Made by a program: the position numbers and the translations under genes. A DNA stretch of 41,445 nt from Polyangiaceae bacterium (GTDB lineage: Bacteria > Myxococcota_A > Polyangia > Polyangiales > Polyangiaceae), in assembly GCA_029266615.1 (NCBI GenBank), contig JAQSWN010000044.1, forward strand, positions 1 through 41,445, written 5' to 3'. Shown here one piece after another: positions 25,086 to 32,970 of the stretch. Position 1 is the stretch's first letter; the number at the start of each line of letters is the position of its first letter. The notes under the pieces are model-generated. The model searched no databases. It had not been told where the DNA came from and saw only the letters and a program-made list of their open reading frames with translations.

Positions 25086-25486
25086 GCCGCGAGGCTACAC
25101 CGGATCGCGCGGACGCCGCTACTTTCGCCGGCCGGTCATCGCTCCGCGGAGAGCGACCTAGGGCCGCGGGACTGTTCGCATTTCCTCGTCCTGCGGACGC
25201 GCTCGCACGCCATGCGGACGATCGAGCACGGCTGCCAAATTGACTATAGCGAGTCGGCCGGGGAAGTCGCCCGCGTTTCGCGATACGCAAGGAACGCGGC
25301 CGGCGGGACACGTGGGGTCGCTTTCGAGAAAGCATTCGAGTCCAGACTGCCATTCACGAGTCATTAGGTAGTGGGCAATGGCCCCGATTGGTGACACACT
25401 GAGCCTACCGAGCTGGGGGCTCGCATTTCTTCTTTCGTTCGCTTTCGTACGGGCCGTTTCTCGCTTTTCCCCTGAGGAGGCGCCAG
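25086..25486. other. Gene-free divergent promoter region
   Basis: About 400 bases between the Cys-rich lipoprotein (minus) and the DoxX gene (plus). Short open frames here have no signal peptide, family motif or ribosome binding site that I can support. A strong Shine-Dalgarno sequence for the DoxX gene, GAGGAGG, lies at 25474-25480. Promoters for both flanking genes are expected here, but none can be placed confidently. Confidence 0.5.
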
Positions 25487-25993
25487 ATGACATCCGATTC
25501 GAAGAGAGCGTGGTGGCAGGACCCGAGCCTCGGGCTGGACGTAGTGCGCATCTACCTGGGCGTCGGCCTCATGGTGCGCGGCGGCTTGTTCGTCGGCAGA
25601 CCCGAGGTGCTGCTGGAGTTTCTCAAGCGCACGGACAGCTGGTTCGTGCCCCTGGCAATTTCGCAGTATGTCGTCGCGGCGCACCTCTGCGGCGGCATTT
25701 TGCTCGCCCTCGGTTTGGGGACGCGCGTCGCAGCCGCGCTCCAGGTACCGCCGCTCATCGGCGCCGTGCTGCTCGTGCACATGGGCGAAGGCTTGCTCAG
25801 CGCGGGTCAGTCGCTGGAGTTTGCCGCGCTCGTGTTGGCGATGCTCACGGCCTTCTCGGTGTTCGGGTCCGGCCGACTTTCGCTGGACCATTGGCTCGCT
25901 CGGCGCAATGCCGAGACTCAAGGCGACCCTGATGGCGTGCTCGAGCATGAGGAAGGAGTAAAAGCTCCGGAGCACGCTCACGCGCACTTGTAG
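25487..25993 (+). CDS. DoxX family membrane protein
   Basis: A 168-residue integral membrane protein with four hydrophobic segments in the DoxX arrangement: VVRIYLGVGLMVRGGLFVG (about 19-37), ISQYVVAAHLCGGILLALGL, VAAALQVPPLIGAVLLVHMG and LEFAALVLAMLTAFSVFGS. A polar tail rich in Glu and His follows. DoxX relatives are small membrane components linked in some organisms to quinone or redox functions, but most are uncharacterised. The start is fixed by GAGGAGG six bases upstream. It is a single gene, closed by a strong hairpin terminator at 26017. Confidence 0.85.
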   Translation: MTSDSKRAWWQDPSLGLDVVRIYLGVGLMVRGGLFVGRPEVLLEFLKRTDSWFVPLAISQYVVAAHLCGGILLALGLGTRVAAALQVPPLIGAVLLVHMGEGLLSAGQSLEFAALVLAMLTAFSVFGSGRLSLDHWLARRNAETQGDPDGVLEHEEGVKAPEHAHAHL

Positions 25994-26016
25994 GAATGGA
26001 AAATCGAAATGTGCGC

Positions 26017-26058
26017 GAGCGCGCGGCTGCTGCTTCCGGTAGCCGCGCGCTCCCTTTT
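26017..26058 (+). terminator. Rho-independent terminator after DoxX gene
   Basis: A 12-base perfect stem (GAGCGCGCGGCT with AGCCGCGCGCTC) around a 12-base loop, followed by CCTTTT. It lies 24 bases after the DoxX stop. Confidence 0.8.
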
Positions 26059-26120
26059 ACTTCGACGCGCTCAGATCCGAGAAACCACTTGTGCGTAGGG
26101 CGGCAGATTGCGGAAGGCTT

Positions 26121-26145
26121 CCCGCCCGCATCGATGACGGGCGGG
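26121..26145 (-). terminator. Hairpin downstream of the TerC family gene
   Basis: An 8-base stem CCCGCCCG/CGGGCGGG with a 9-base loop, 12 bases beyond the TerC gene stop on the minus strand. The following bases are only weakly T-rich in that direction, so termination is tentative. Confidence 0.4.
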
Positions 26146-26156
26146 ATTCTCCCTTC

Positions 26157-27110
26157 TCAGGCGGCCGCGGTGGAAGCGCGTGCGAGGCGCTTGTCCCGGC
26201 GCATGGAGAGGAGCACCGCACCGGCGAGCGTCGCGCAGATGAACGTGAGCGATACCCAGATCGGGATCTTCACCCAACCCATGAGCAGCATCTTCACGCC
26301 CACGAAGCCGAGCACGAGGGCGAGGGCCGGCTTCAGGTAGTGGAAGCGCTGCACGAAATCCGCCAGCACGAAATAGAGAGAGCGTAGGCCCAGGATCGCG
26401 AACACGTTGGACGTGAAGACGATGAACGGGTCGCTCGTCACCGCGAAGACGGCCGGGATGGAGTCGACCGCGAAGATGAGGTCCGTCACCTCCACGAGCA
26501 CGAGCACCAAGAACAGCGGCGTGGCGAGACGACGCCCGTTCTGCACGGTGAAGAAACGCTGACCGTCCATCGTGGCGCTGGTGGGCACGACCCGCGCGAG
26601 GAACTTGTACACCTTGCCGTCCAGCGGGGACTCTTCCGGAGCCTCACCCGGCTTCTCCCGCCACAGCTTGAAGGCGGTGAACACCAGGAAGCCGCCGAAC
26701 AGGTACATCAGCCAGTGGAAGCGCGCGAGCAGCACGCTGCCGGCAGCGATGAACATGGCGCGCATGACGAGCGCGCCCAGCACGCCCCAGAACAGCACGC
26801 GGTGCTGGGACGTTTGCGGCACCTTGAAGGCGGTGAACAGCACGACGAAGACGAAGAGGTTGTCGACCGACAGGGCCTTCTCGATCACGTAGCCAGCCGC
26901 GAACTCCAGCGCCCGGTCCTGGCCGAACATGAAATACACGAGGCCGCCGAAGACGCCCGCGAGCGCGATCCAAACCAGGCTCCAGGTGAGGGCCTCCTTG
27001 ACCTTGACCGCGTGGGCCTGGCGGTGAAACACACCGAGGTCCAGCGCCAGCATGGCGAGGACGAAAGCCACGAACGCGATCCAATGGATGGGGCTGCCGA
27101 CGGATTGCAC
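26157..27110 (-). CDS. terC: TerC family integral membrane protein
   Basis: About 317 residues from the GTG at 27110, preceded by AAGGAG (27116-27121) at five bases, which decides this start over longer open frames. It has eight or nine membrane segments with the TerC hallmarks DLGVFHRQAHAVKVKEAL near the N-terminus, VIEKALSVDNLFVFVV (conserved acidic SVDN), and VLVEVTDLIFAVDSIPAVFA with the second Asp-rich membrane motif. Members (TerC/Alx/MeeY-type) are implicated in tellurite resistance, pH response and manganese export to secreted metalloproteins. It is divergent from an NhaR-type regulator, and regulation by that protein is plausible. No manganese riboswitch was recognised in the short leader. 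Confidence 0.92.
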   Translation of the reverse strand: MQSVGSPIHWIAFVAFVLAMLALDLGVFHRQAHAVKVKEALTWSLVWIALAGVFGGLVYFMFGQDRALEFAAGYVIEKALSVDNLFVFVVLFTAFKVPQTSQHRVLFWGVLGALVMRAMFIAAGSVLLARFHWLMYLFGGFLVFTAFKLWREKPGEAPEESPLDGKVYKFLARVVPTSATMDGQRFFTVQNGRRLATPLFLVLVLVEVTDLIFAVDSIPAVFAVTSDPFIVFTSNVFAILGLRSLYFVLADFVQRFHYLKPALALVLGFVGVKMLLMGWVKIPIWVSLTFICATLAGAVLLSMRRDKRLARASTAAA

Positions 27111-27115
27111 GAAAA

Positions 27116-27121
27116 CTCCTT
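27116..27121 (-). promoter_or_regulatory. Ribosome binding site of terC
   Basis: AAGGAG on the minus strand, five bases before the GTG start; it selects this start among several in-frame candidates. Confidence 0.75.
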
Positions 27122-27185
27122 CGCTGAGACAAGAAGATTGCGCGTGCGCGTTACATCGCTCCAATAGATACGTAGGATGCGCCGT

Positions 27186-27200
27186 ATTGGTTAAACCGAT
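27186..27200. promoter_or_regulatory. Near-palindrome in the terC-nhaR intergenic region
   Basis: ATTGGTTAAACCGAT is a 15-base dyad with one mismatched pair besides its centre. Outside it, GATACGTAGGATGC (from about 27166) and the region ending GTATCGTATC (about 27220) form a looser inverted repeat. Dyads of this size between divergent genes with a LysR-type regulator are typical regulator sites; binding by NhaR is an inference. Confidence 0.45.
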
Positions 27201-27276
27201 TCCGCATGGTGTATCGTATCGGCCCAGCCGTAACGTGGCTTGACGCCACACCCGGCAAAGTCCCATCATTTGAGCC

Positions 27277-28170
27277 GTGGAGTGGCTGAATTACCATCAT
27301 CTTTTGTATTTCTGGACCGCGGCGCGCGAAGGCGGCGTGACGCGCGCGGCCAAGAAGCTTCGGTTAGCTCAGCCTACCGTCAGTGAGCAGATCAAGCGGC
27401 TGGAGGAGCTGCTCGGCCACGCGTTGTTCGAGCGCAAGGGACGTTCTTTGGTGCTGACGGACTTCGGCCGCACCATTTTCGGATACGCGGACGAGATCTT
27501 CTCCCTGGGTCGGGAGCTGATGGACGCGGCCAAGACGCAAGGCGCCGGTCGCCCGCGCCGGCTGGTAGTCGGCGTGGCCGACGTGTTGCCCAAGCTCATC
27601 GTTTACCGGCTGCTGGAGCCCGCGCTGCGCCTCGGTATCGAGCTCGTCTGCCGCGAGGACTACATCGACCAGCTGCTCGCCGGGCTCTCCATCCACGAAA
27701 TCGACCTGGTGCTCAGCGACTCGCCGGTGGGTGCGAACGTCGGCGTGCGCGCGTTCAATCATTTGCTGGGCGAGAGCTCGATCAGCTTTTTTACCGTGAA
27801 GAGCGAGGTGCCGCGCTTGAAGCGCAACTTCCCGGCTTCGCTCAACGGCGAGCGCTTCCTGTATCCGCAAGAGCAAACCGTGCTGCGCCGCTCGCTCGAT
27901 CAGTATTTCGAAGACAGCGGCGTGCATCCCGTGTTCGCCGCGGAGTTCGCGGACAGCGCGCTCGCCATGTCCTTCGGCCAAGCCGGCGCCGGAATCTTCG
28001 CGGGGCCGACCGTGATCGAGCGCGAGATCAAGAAGCAGTACGGCGTCGCCGTCATCGGGCGCGCCAAGCAGGTGCGAGAGCGCTACTACGCGATCAGCGG
28101 GGAGCGCCGTTTGGCGCACCCCGGCGTGCTCGCCATCTCCCAAGCTGCGCGGCGCCTGCTCAGCGCTTGA
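27277..28170 (+). CDS. nhaR: LysR family transcriptional regulator, NhaR type
   Basis: A 297-residue regulator from a GTG at 27277, the first start after an in-frame stop. The opening EWLNYHHLLYFWTAAREGGV followed by TRAAKKLRLAQPTVSEQIK is the NhaR version of the LysR winged HTH (about 4-62). The rest is a periplasmic-binding-like effector domain typical of the group: VVGVADVLPKLIVYRLLEPA, DQLLAGLSIHEIDLVLSD and QAGAGIFAGPTVIE. In E. coli NhaR activates the Na+/H+ antiporter gene nhaA in response to sodium. Here the divergent neighbour is a TerC family protein instead, so its target may be that gene. No obvious Shine-Dalgarno precedes the start. Confidence 0.92.
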   Translation: MEWLNYHHLLYFWTAAREGGVTRAAKKLRLAQPTVSEQIKRLEELLGHALFERKGRSLVLTDFGRTIFGYADEIFSLGRELMDAAKTQGAGRPRRLVVGVADVLPKLIVYRLLEPALRLGIELVCREDYIDQLLAGLSIHEIDLVLSDSPVGANVGVRAFNHLLGESSISFFTVKSEVPRLKRNFPASLNGERFLYPQEQTVLRRSLDQYFEDSGVHPVFAAEFADSALAMSFGQAGAGIFAGPTVIEREIKKQYGVAVIGRAKQVRERYYAISGERRLAHPGVLAISQAARRLLSA

Positions 28171-28900
28171 GCGTTACCTTGTGCCCCGGCACGGGGATCT
28201 CACCGAGGAGCACGGTCGCGTCGAACTTGGCGTGCTCCAGCTTGCGGCTGGAGGCACCGAGGTCGAACGCGAGCCCCCACTCTGCGCCTTCCGCGACCTG
28301 CACGAAGAAGGTCGTCGACTCCTTGCAGCCCTTGGCGAAGCGCTCGATGGTATCGCCCGTCATCGACAGATCCGGACCGGCCATGCCTTTGGTGCGCTTG
28401 CCCGCGGTGCCACCCGAGAGCTTCCACACCGCCGTGCCGTAGTCGGGCGTCACCATCCCCACCACACTGCACGGGGGCGCTTGCACCTTCGACTCCGGCA
28501 CGAAGCGCTGGTCCGCGCTGAAGTCTTTGCGTGTCTCCGTGTGGATGGTGATCGTGCTCGGACCGACCTTGCCCAGCTCGTCCAGGAACGTGACGACCCA
28601 AGGCACCTTCGTCTGCCGATCCACGATCACTTTGACGTCTTTGCCTTCCAGCCATTGCTTCGAGCCGCTGAGCAGCTCCGCGAGCTTGGCTTTGCCTTCC
28701 GGATGAATGAGCAGCGCGCGCTCGGTGCCGACCTTGGGACTGATCGTATCAATCTCCAAGATCGGCGCCGTGAGCGGCTTGGGCGCGGGGGCGGGCGCCT
28801 CCTCGACGGCAGCCGCTTTTTTTGGCGGCTCCTTTTTGGGTTCCTCACAACCCAGAGCCGCCCAACCCAACGCGAGCAACGCTACTTCAAGTTGGCGCAA
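28160..28900 (-). CDS. Lipoprotein with ExbD/TolR-like periplasmic domain
   Basis: About 246 residues if started at the TTG at 28900, which gives a short lipoprotein signal (RQLEVALLALGWAALGC, Cys near residue 18); other starts are possible. A Lys/Pro/Ala-rich linker follows (EEPKKEPPKKAAAVEEAPAP). The region about 60-140 (ILEIDTISPKVGTERALLIH, VKVIVDRQTKVPWVVTFLDE, then STITIHTETRK) resembles the periplasmic strand-helix pattern of ExbD/TolR proteins. The C-terminal part (WKLSGGTAGKRTKGMAGPDL) is not recognised. A lipid anchor instead of the ExbD membrane helix is odd. It overlaps the Cys-rich lipoprotein gene by about 19 bases and the NhaR gene 3' end by 11. The ExbD relation is tentative. 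Confidence 0.65.
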   Translation of the reverse strand: MRQLEVALLALGWAALGCEEPKKEPPKKAAAVEEAPAPAPKPLTAPILEIDTISPKVGTERALLIHPEGKAKLAELLSGSKQWLEGKDVKVIVDRQTKVPWVVTFLDELGKVGPSTITIHTETRKDFSADQRFVPESKVQAPPCSVVGMVTPDYGTAVWKLSGGTAGKRTKGMAGPDLSMTGDTIERFAKGCKESTTFFVQVAEGAEWGLAFDLGASSRKLEHAKFDATVLLGEIPVPGHKVTLKR

Positions 28901-29673
28901 AGCGGCTCGTTTCGCCCGAGGCGGATGGTGTTGACGCAAACGCTCTCCGTTTCCGTCTCCGGCAAGCAAACATCCGACGCGCAGTCGCTGTCAGCGGTGC
29001 ACGCTTCGCCGAGGTCGGAGCGTTCCACGCAGTAGCTCACCTCCGGATCCTCCGCGGAGGGCACGCAATGGTCGGTCGGCTTGCACTGGTAGTCGCCTTC
29101 GCAGACGCCCGTGTCTGTCTTCTTGTAGGCGACGCAGTTGTCGTTGCAGTAGTAGCCCTCTTCGCAAACCTGCTTGGCGCCGGTGCAGTCCTCGGCGCGC
29201 TCGACCACTTCCGGCTCAGCGCAGACGCCCATGGCCGCGCCCTTCTTGATGACGCACATGAAGCCATCGGCGGTGTTGCAGTCGCTGTCCTTGCTGCAGT
29301 CATCGCCGTCGCCGCTCGTGCCACTGGAGAGCGTGTTGCACGGAGCCGCGAGGTGCAGCACCACGCCGAGCTCCTCCGCCGAGAGGTCGCCGTCTTCGTA
29401 AGCGGCGCGAACGGCGCCCAAACAGCTCTCGGCGTTCACGCTCGAGTAGCTGCGCGGCACGAGGTCCAAGCAAACTTCCTTTTGAGTCGCCTCGCAGTCG
29501 TCCTCTTGAGCGGTGCAATAGTCGAGGACCTTCTCCGTACAAGCGGAGTCGGCCCAGGCCTCGCAGAAGCCGTCACGGGTGGCGAGCGGGTTCGGCGGCT
29601 CGTCCGGGTCGCTGCTGCATCCGAGGGGCAGAGTGAGGGTGAGCGCGAACAAGGCGATAAGCGGCTTTTTCAT
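28882..29673 (-). CDS. Cys-rich exported lipoprotein
   Basis: A 263-residue protein with signal peptide MKKPLIALFALTLTLPLGC and lipobox LPLGC (Cys19). The mature part contains more than twenty cysteines. The second half shows the repeated pattern CSKDSDCNTADGFMCV, CEEGYYCNDNCV, CEGDYQCKPTDHCV and CTADSDCASDVCL, the short Cys-knot-like modules (C-x3/6-C-x5/7-C) frequent in myxobacterial surface lipoproteins. It is probably disulfide-bonded at the cell surface or periplasm; function unknown. Upstream of, and overlapping, the ExbD-like lipoprotein, so the two form an operon. Divergent from the CPBP gene with 70 bases between. Confidence 0.85.
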   Translation of the reverse strand: MKKPLIALFALTLTLPLGCSSDPDEPPNPLATRDGFCEAWADSACTEKVLDYCTAQEDDCEATQKEVCLDLVPRSYSSVNAESCLGAVRAAYEDGDLSAEELGVVLHLAAPCNTLSSGTSGDGDDCSKDSDCNTADGFMCVIKKGAAMGVCAEPEVVERAEDCTGAKQVCEEGYYCNDNCVAYKKTDTGVCEGDYQCKPTDHCVPSAEDPEVSYCVERSDLGEACTADSDCASDVCLPETETESVCVNTIRLGRNEPLCANLK

Positions 29674-29743
29674 ACGAGGTTGGACGATACAACGGCGGAA
29701 CCGTTTTGGTCACTTTTGGGGCTCGGCGGAGTAGGCTTGGCCG

Positions 29744-30667
29744 GTGCTAGCCCTGGCCGCTCTCGCGGTGCCAAGACTCTCGCGGCGCCCGTCCGCTCCG
29801 CCTCCACGAATTCCGTCACCGCTGCAAGCCGGCTTTCTCTGGCTTCTGGCGATGGTGCTCGTCGTGGCCGCAGGAATCGCGGTGGCGGGTGTGGCGGCGC
29901 TGATCGCGCTCCGCACCGGGCTCACTCCCGAGCGAGCCATCGAGCTCTTGCTCGACCCCACCGGCTCGCCCCTCGTTACGACGCCGACCTGGATCTCAAT
30001 CTCAATCCTAGCCAGCGATCTGGTCCTGGCGGCGCTCGTGTGGCGCTTTTTGCGACGCCACCGTCTGTTCTTGCACGAGGTGTGTCCACTCGGTGTGCCG
30101 TCTTTGCGGGACCTCACGGGCGCGCTGATGTGCGTGTTCGGGCTCGCGCCGCTGTCGAGCCTGCTGGCGGAGCTGACGCGTCGTCACCTCCCCCCCGACG
30201 TGAACAACGCCGAGACCATGGTCGTCGCGCTCACTCGCGGTATCTCGCCGCTGGAGCTCGCCGGCGTTCTCATCGCTACGGCCCTGGTGCCGTCCGTCGT
30301 CGAAGAGCTGCTCTTCCGCGGCGTTCTGACGCGCGGCTTCTTGCGCAGCAACTTGCTTGCGCTGTGCGTCCCGAGCGCCATGTTTGGGTTGTTCCACCTC
30401 GAGCCCACCCAAGCCGCGGGGGCGTTCGTGCTGGGCATCGGCTTCGGCATCGCGCGCCTCTACACGGACAGCGTGCTCACCAGCATCGCGTGCCATTTGG
30501 CCTACAACGCTTACGAGCTCATCGACGTGTACACCGGCGGCCAAGTCGGGAGCACGGACTTGCACCTGGGGCGCGTCGCCGTCGGTCTCGCGCTCGCAGC
30601 GGTAGGCTTCGGGCTCATGGTGGTGGACCCAGGGCAGCACCCGCCACGTAGGGAACGAGGTCGATGA
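29744..30667 (+). CDS. CPBP family intramembrane metalloprotease (CAAX protease type)
   Basis: A 307-residue membrane protein from a GTG at 29744. The Abi/CPBP motifs are present in order: EELLFRG (motif 1, about residues 187-193), FGLFHLE (motif 2, with His) and CHLAYNAYE (motif 3, His...Asn). About seven hydrophobic segments surround them, e.g. WLLAMVLVVAAGIAVAGVAA and ELAGVLIATALVPSVV. The family includes CAAX-type proteases and bacteriocin-immunity-like membrane proteins; the physiological substrate cannot be inferred. It overlaps the following esterase-like gene by 4 bases, starting a three-gene overlapping operon. Confidence 0.9.
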   Translation: MLALAALAVPRLSRRPSAPPPRIPSPLQAGFLWLLAMVLVVAAGIAVAGVAALIALRTGLTPERAIELLLDPTGSPLVTTPTWISISILASDLVLAALVWRFLRRHRLFLHEVCPLGVPSLRDLTGALMCVFGLAPLSSLLAELTRRHLPPDVNNAETMVVALTRGISPLELAGVLIATALVPSVVEELLFRGVLTRGFLRSNLLALCVPSAMFGLFHLEPTQAAGAFVLGIGFGIARLYTDSVLTSIACHLAYNAYELIDVYTGGQVGSTDLHLGRVAVGLALAAVGFGLMVVDPGQHPPRRERGR

Positions 30668-31560
30668 AGCGACGCGCCTTGCTGTCTCTCGCCGCGACGC
30701 TCGGCGTGAGCGCGCGCGCGGCGGCAAAACCGTTGGAGTCCGCGGAGCTCTCGCTGGAAGAGCTCAACCTTCCCGGTGACGCGGCGTTCGGGCGCTACCT
30801 GCTCGCGGTGCCGAAGGCGCTACCGCCCTCGCCGGAGCTCGTCATCCTCCTGCACGGCCTCGGGGAGACGGTCGAGCAACGCATGGGCTCGCGCGCTTTC
30901 GCGGAGCGGTACGGTTTGCTCGCCGCCGTCGCGCGGCTCACCCATCCTCCACTGGAGCGCACGTTGCCGCGGGTAGACTACTTCGGCGAAGGCCGCCTTT
31001 CGGAGCTGAACGCTTCGCTCCGCGCGCGTCCCTACCGTTGCCCCGTATTCTTGTGCCCTTTCACGCCCAACCCCTACAAGGCAGGCGGTGAGCCGACGGT
31101 CGCGCGCTTCGCTCGTTTCGTCGGCGGCCCCCTGAAAACCGCGGTAGAAGCGCGTCTGAACGTGACGTTTCCCGCTTCTCGTTGCATGATTTCCGGCGTT
31201 TCTCTCGGTGGATACTTGGCAATCGAGCTATTTCTCAAGACGCCAGAGCTGTACGGCGCGGTGGGAGCGGCGCAGGGCGCGTTCGGCCCGCAGCAAGCCG
31301 CGCGCTACGCAGCGGGCGTGGAGGCGGCGGTCCAGCGCGTCGGGCCTCGTCGGGTGGAGCTGCTCACCTCCGGCGGCGACACCTACAAGCCGGCGAACGA
31401 GGCGTTTCAACGGCACCTGCAGAAGCGCGGTCAGGCCTCGCGATTGCGCGTCTCGCCTGGCCCCCACGACCAAAGTTGGCTCAAAGAGTCGGGCGTGATC
31501 GAGATGCTGCTCGCCGCGGACGACGTGTTCGCCGAACACCGCGCCCCAGGTGCGCGATGA
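30664..31560 (+). CDS. Exported alpha/beta hydrolase (esterase-like)
   Basis: A 298-residue protein with a twin-Arg-containing signal peptide (MKRRALLSLAATLGVSARAA). The hydrolase fold shows an oxyanion-side strand LVILLHGLGETVEQRMG, nucleophile elbow GVSLGG (about residue 180), a probable acid in TSGGDTYKP and the catalytic His in SPGPHDQSWL. The layout is that of feruloyl-esterase/PHB-depolymerase-like secreted esterases; the substrate is unknown. It overlaps the CPBP gene upstream by 4 bases and the second hydrolase downstream by 4, so all three are likely translated as a unit. Confidence 0.85.
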   Translation: MKRRALLSLAATLGVSARAAAKPLESAELSLEELNLPGDAAFGRYLLAVPKALPPSPELVILLHGLGETVEQRMGSRAFAERYGLLAAVARLTHPPLERTLPRVDYFGEGRLSELNASLRARPYRCPVFLCPFTPNPYKAGGEPTVARFARFVGGPLKTAVEARLNVTFPASRCMISGVSLGGYLAIELFLKTPELYGAVGAAQGAFGPQQAARYAAGVEAAVQRVGPRRVELLTSGGDTYKPANEAFQRHLQKRGQASRLRVSPGPHDQSWLKESGVIEMLLAADDVFAEHRAPGAR

Positions 31561-32612
31561 TTCGCCTGCTCACGCGTCGCGTCCTCGGCTCCGCTGCTGC
31601 GGCCGTGGATTTGATGGCGACGGCCGCCGTGACCGCGCACGCTCAGCGTACCGTCGCTTCGCGCCCGCGCCCGCATGCGGATCGCGTGCGCCTCCTAGAG
31701 CGGCTCGAGTCACGTTACCGAGACGCCGAGCTGGGCGGTTTCTTCGCCGAGCCGCGCGTCATTGCTCCCGGCTCTCGCCGCGTCAAAACCTTCGGTCGCG
31801 AAGGCACGGTGACGGATCTCTCGTGGAACAGCAGCTTCACGACGTTGGACCCGGAGGTGAGCGAGCGTTACGGCTCGGCGCGAGAGAACGGCGTTGCGGT
31901 GGCGCGCCACTTCCGGCGCGGGTCGCGTCGCCCCGCGGTCATCCTCATTCACGGCTACATGGCAGGGCCGTTCGCGTTGGAGGAGCGAATCTGGCCCCTC
32001 TCCCGGCTGGACCAAGCCGGATTCGACGTCGTGCTCTTCACGCTCCCCTTCCACGGCTTGCGGGTGCGCTCCGGGCGCGGCGCCGTTCCGGAGTTCCCCG
32101 GGGAGGATCCGCGCTTCACCGTGGAAGGCTTCCGCCAGGCGATCTTCGACCTTCAGAACCTCGTCGGGTGGCTGTTCGCAGAGGGGCACCCGCGCGTGGG
32201 CGCCATCGGCATGAGCCTCGGGGGCTACACGGCCGCGCTGCTCGCCACCGCCGAGCCGCGGCTGGACTTCGTCGTCCCCGTCATCCCTCTCTCGTCTCTA
32301 GCCGACTTCGCGCGCGAACAAGGCTCGCTCAGCCCCAACGCGGACGAATCAGCGGCGCAGCACGCGCTCCTTTCGAGCATCTACCGTCGCATCGATCCGG
32401 TAGCGCGGCCCTCCCTCGTCCCGCCCGAGCGTTGCCTCGTCATCTCCGCCAAGTCGGACCGCGTGACGCCCGTCGCCCACGCCCGTCGCTTGTCCGTTCA
32501 CCTGCGCGCGCCGCTGCAGTCGTTCTACGGCGGCCACTTGCTGCAACTCGGCCGCGCGGAGGCCTTCGAGCGCGTCATCGAGCTCATGTCGGCCCCGCGC
32601 GCGTCCAAGTAG
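31557..32612 (+). CDS. Exported alpha/beta hydrolase
   Basis: About 351 residues from the ATG at 31557, which overlaps the previous stop (ATGA); the frame stays open further upstream only as a shadow of the preceding gene. A signal peptide is visible (MIRLLTRRVLGSAAAAVDLM, cleavage near AHAQ). The fold markers are VILIHGYMAGPFALEERI, nucleophile elbow GMSLGG (about 222), the probable acid in SAKSDRVTP and His in YGGHLLQLG. The region DVVLFTLPFHGLR is typical of hydrolases with a long cap. It may work in the envelope with the preceding esterase; no substrate can be assigned. Confidence 0.85.
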   Translation: MIRLLTRRVLGSAAAAVDLMATAAVTAHAQRTVASRPRPHADRVRLLERLESRYRDAELGGFFAEPRVIAPGSRRVKTFGREGTVTDLSWNSSFTTLDPEVSERYGSARENGVAVARHFRRGSRRPAVILIHGYMAGPFALEERIWPLSRLDQAGFDVVLFTLPFHGLRVRSGRGAVPEFPGEDPRFTVEGFRQAIFDLQNLVGWLFAEGHPRVGAIGMSLGGYTAALLATAEPRLDFVVPVIPLSSLADFAREQGSLSPNADESAAQHALLSSIYRRIDPVARPSLVPPERCLVISAKSDRVTPVAHARRLSVHLRAPLQSFYGGHLLQLGRAEAFERVIELMSAPRASK

Positions 32613-32614
32613 CT

Positions 32615-32893
32615 CTAGCGCGTGCGCACGGTCATCGTCTCGTTCGGGTCGCCCTCGCGGTACGAGATATCGATGCCATCCACGATGCCCGGGATCGAAA
32701 GCTCCCACAGCGCGGTGACCAGATCTTCCACGTGCTCCGCGTCGTCCAACCTCGAAAGCGGGACGCACACGCTGCCGTGCGCCGGCATCATCTCCACTTG
32801 CCTCATGTGGCCGGCGTACACGAAGTAGGTCGACGTGCCCTCGCCGCGACGCTCCACCGCAAACCCGTCGCGCTCCAGCCGTTTAACGGACAT
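32615..32893 (-). CDS. Small hypothetical protein
   Basis: A 92-residue acidic protein, convergent with the upstream hydrolase (3 bases between stops). Sequence features: a possible beta-rich N-terminal half (VKRLERDGFAVERR, STYFVYAGHMRQVEMM) and an Asp/Glu-rich C-terminal half (LDDAEHVEDLVTALWELSIP). No signal peptide or membrane segment. I do not recognise the family. Its reading frame shows coding-like third-position GC and no competing overlapping gene, which supports it as real. Confidence 0.6.
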   Translation of the reverse strand: MSVKRLERDGFAVERRGEGTSTYFVYAGHMRQVEMMPAHGSVCVPLSRLDDAEHVEDLVTALWELSIPGIVDGIDISYREGDPNETMTVRTR

Positions 32894-32970
32894 TCGTTAG
32901 ATGCTGCGCCATGGCGCGGCAAAGGTCACGCAGCGCGAACAAACACGCGCGATTGTGCGCTCTCGCGGCC

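Noticed and set aside
25158..25493. A 111-residue minus-strand frame in the gap before the DoxX gene
   Set aside because: No ribosome binding site, no motif, and it opposes the strong Shine-Dalgarno of the DoxX gene.
27111..27276. Manganese riboswitch upstream of the TerC family gene
   Set aside because: The leader is short and I see none of the conserved yybP-ykoY loop sequence.
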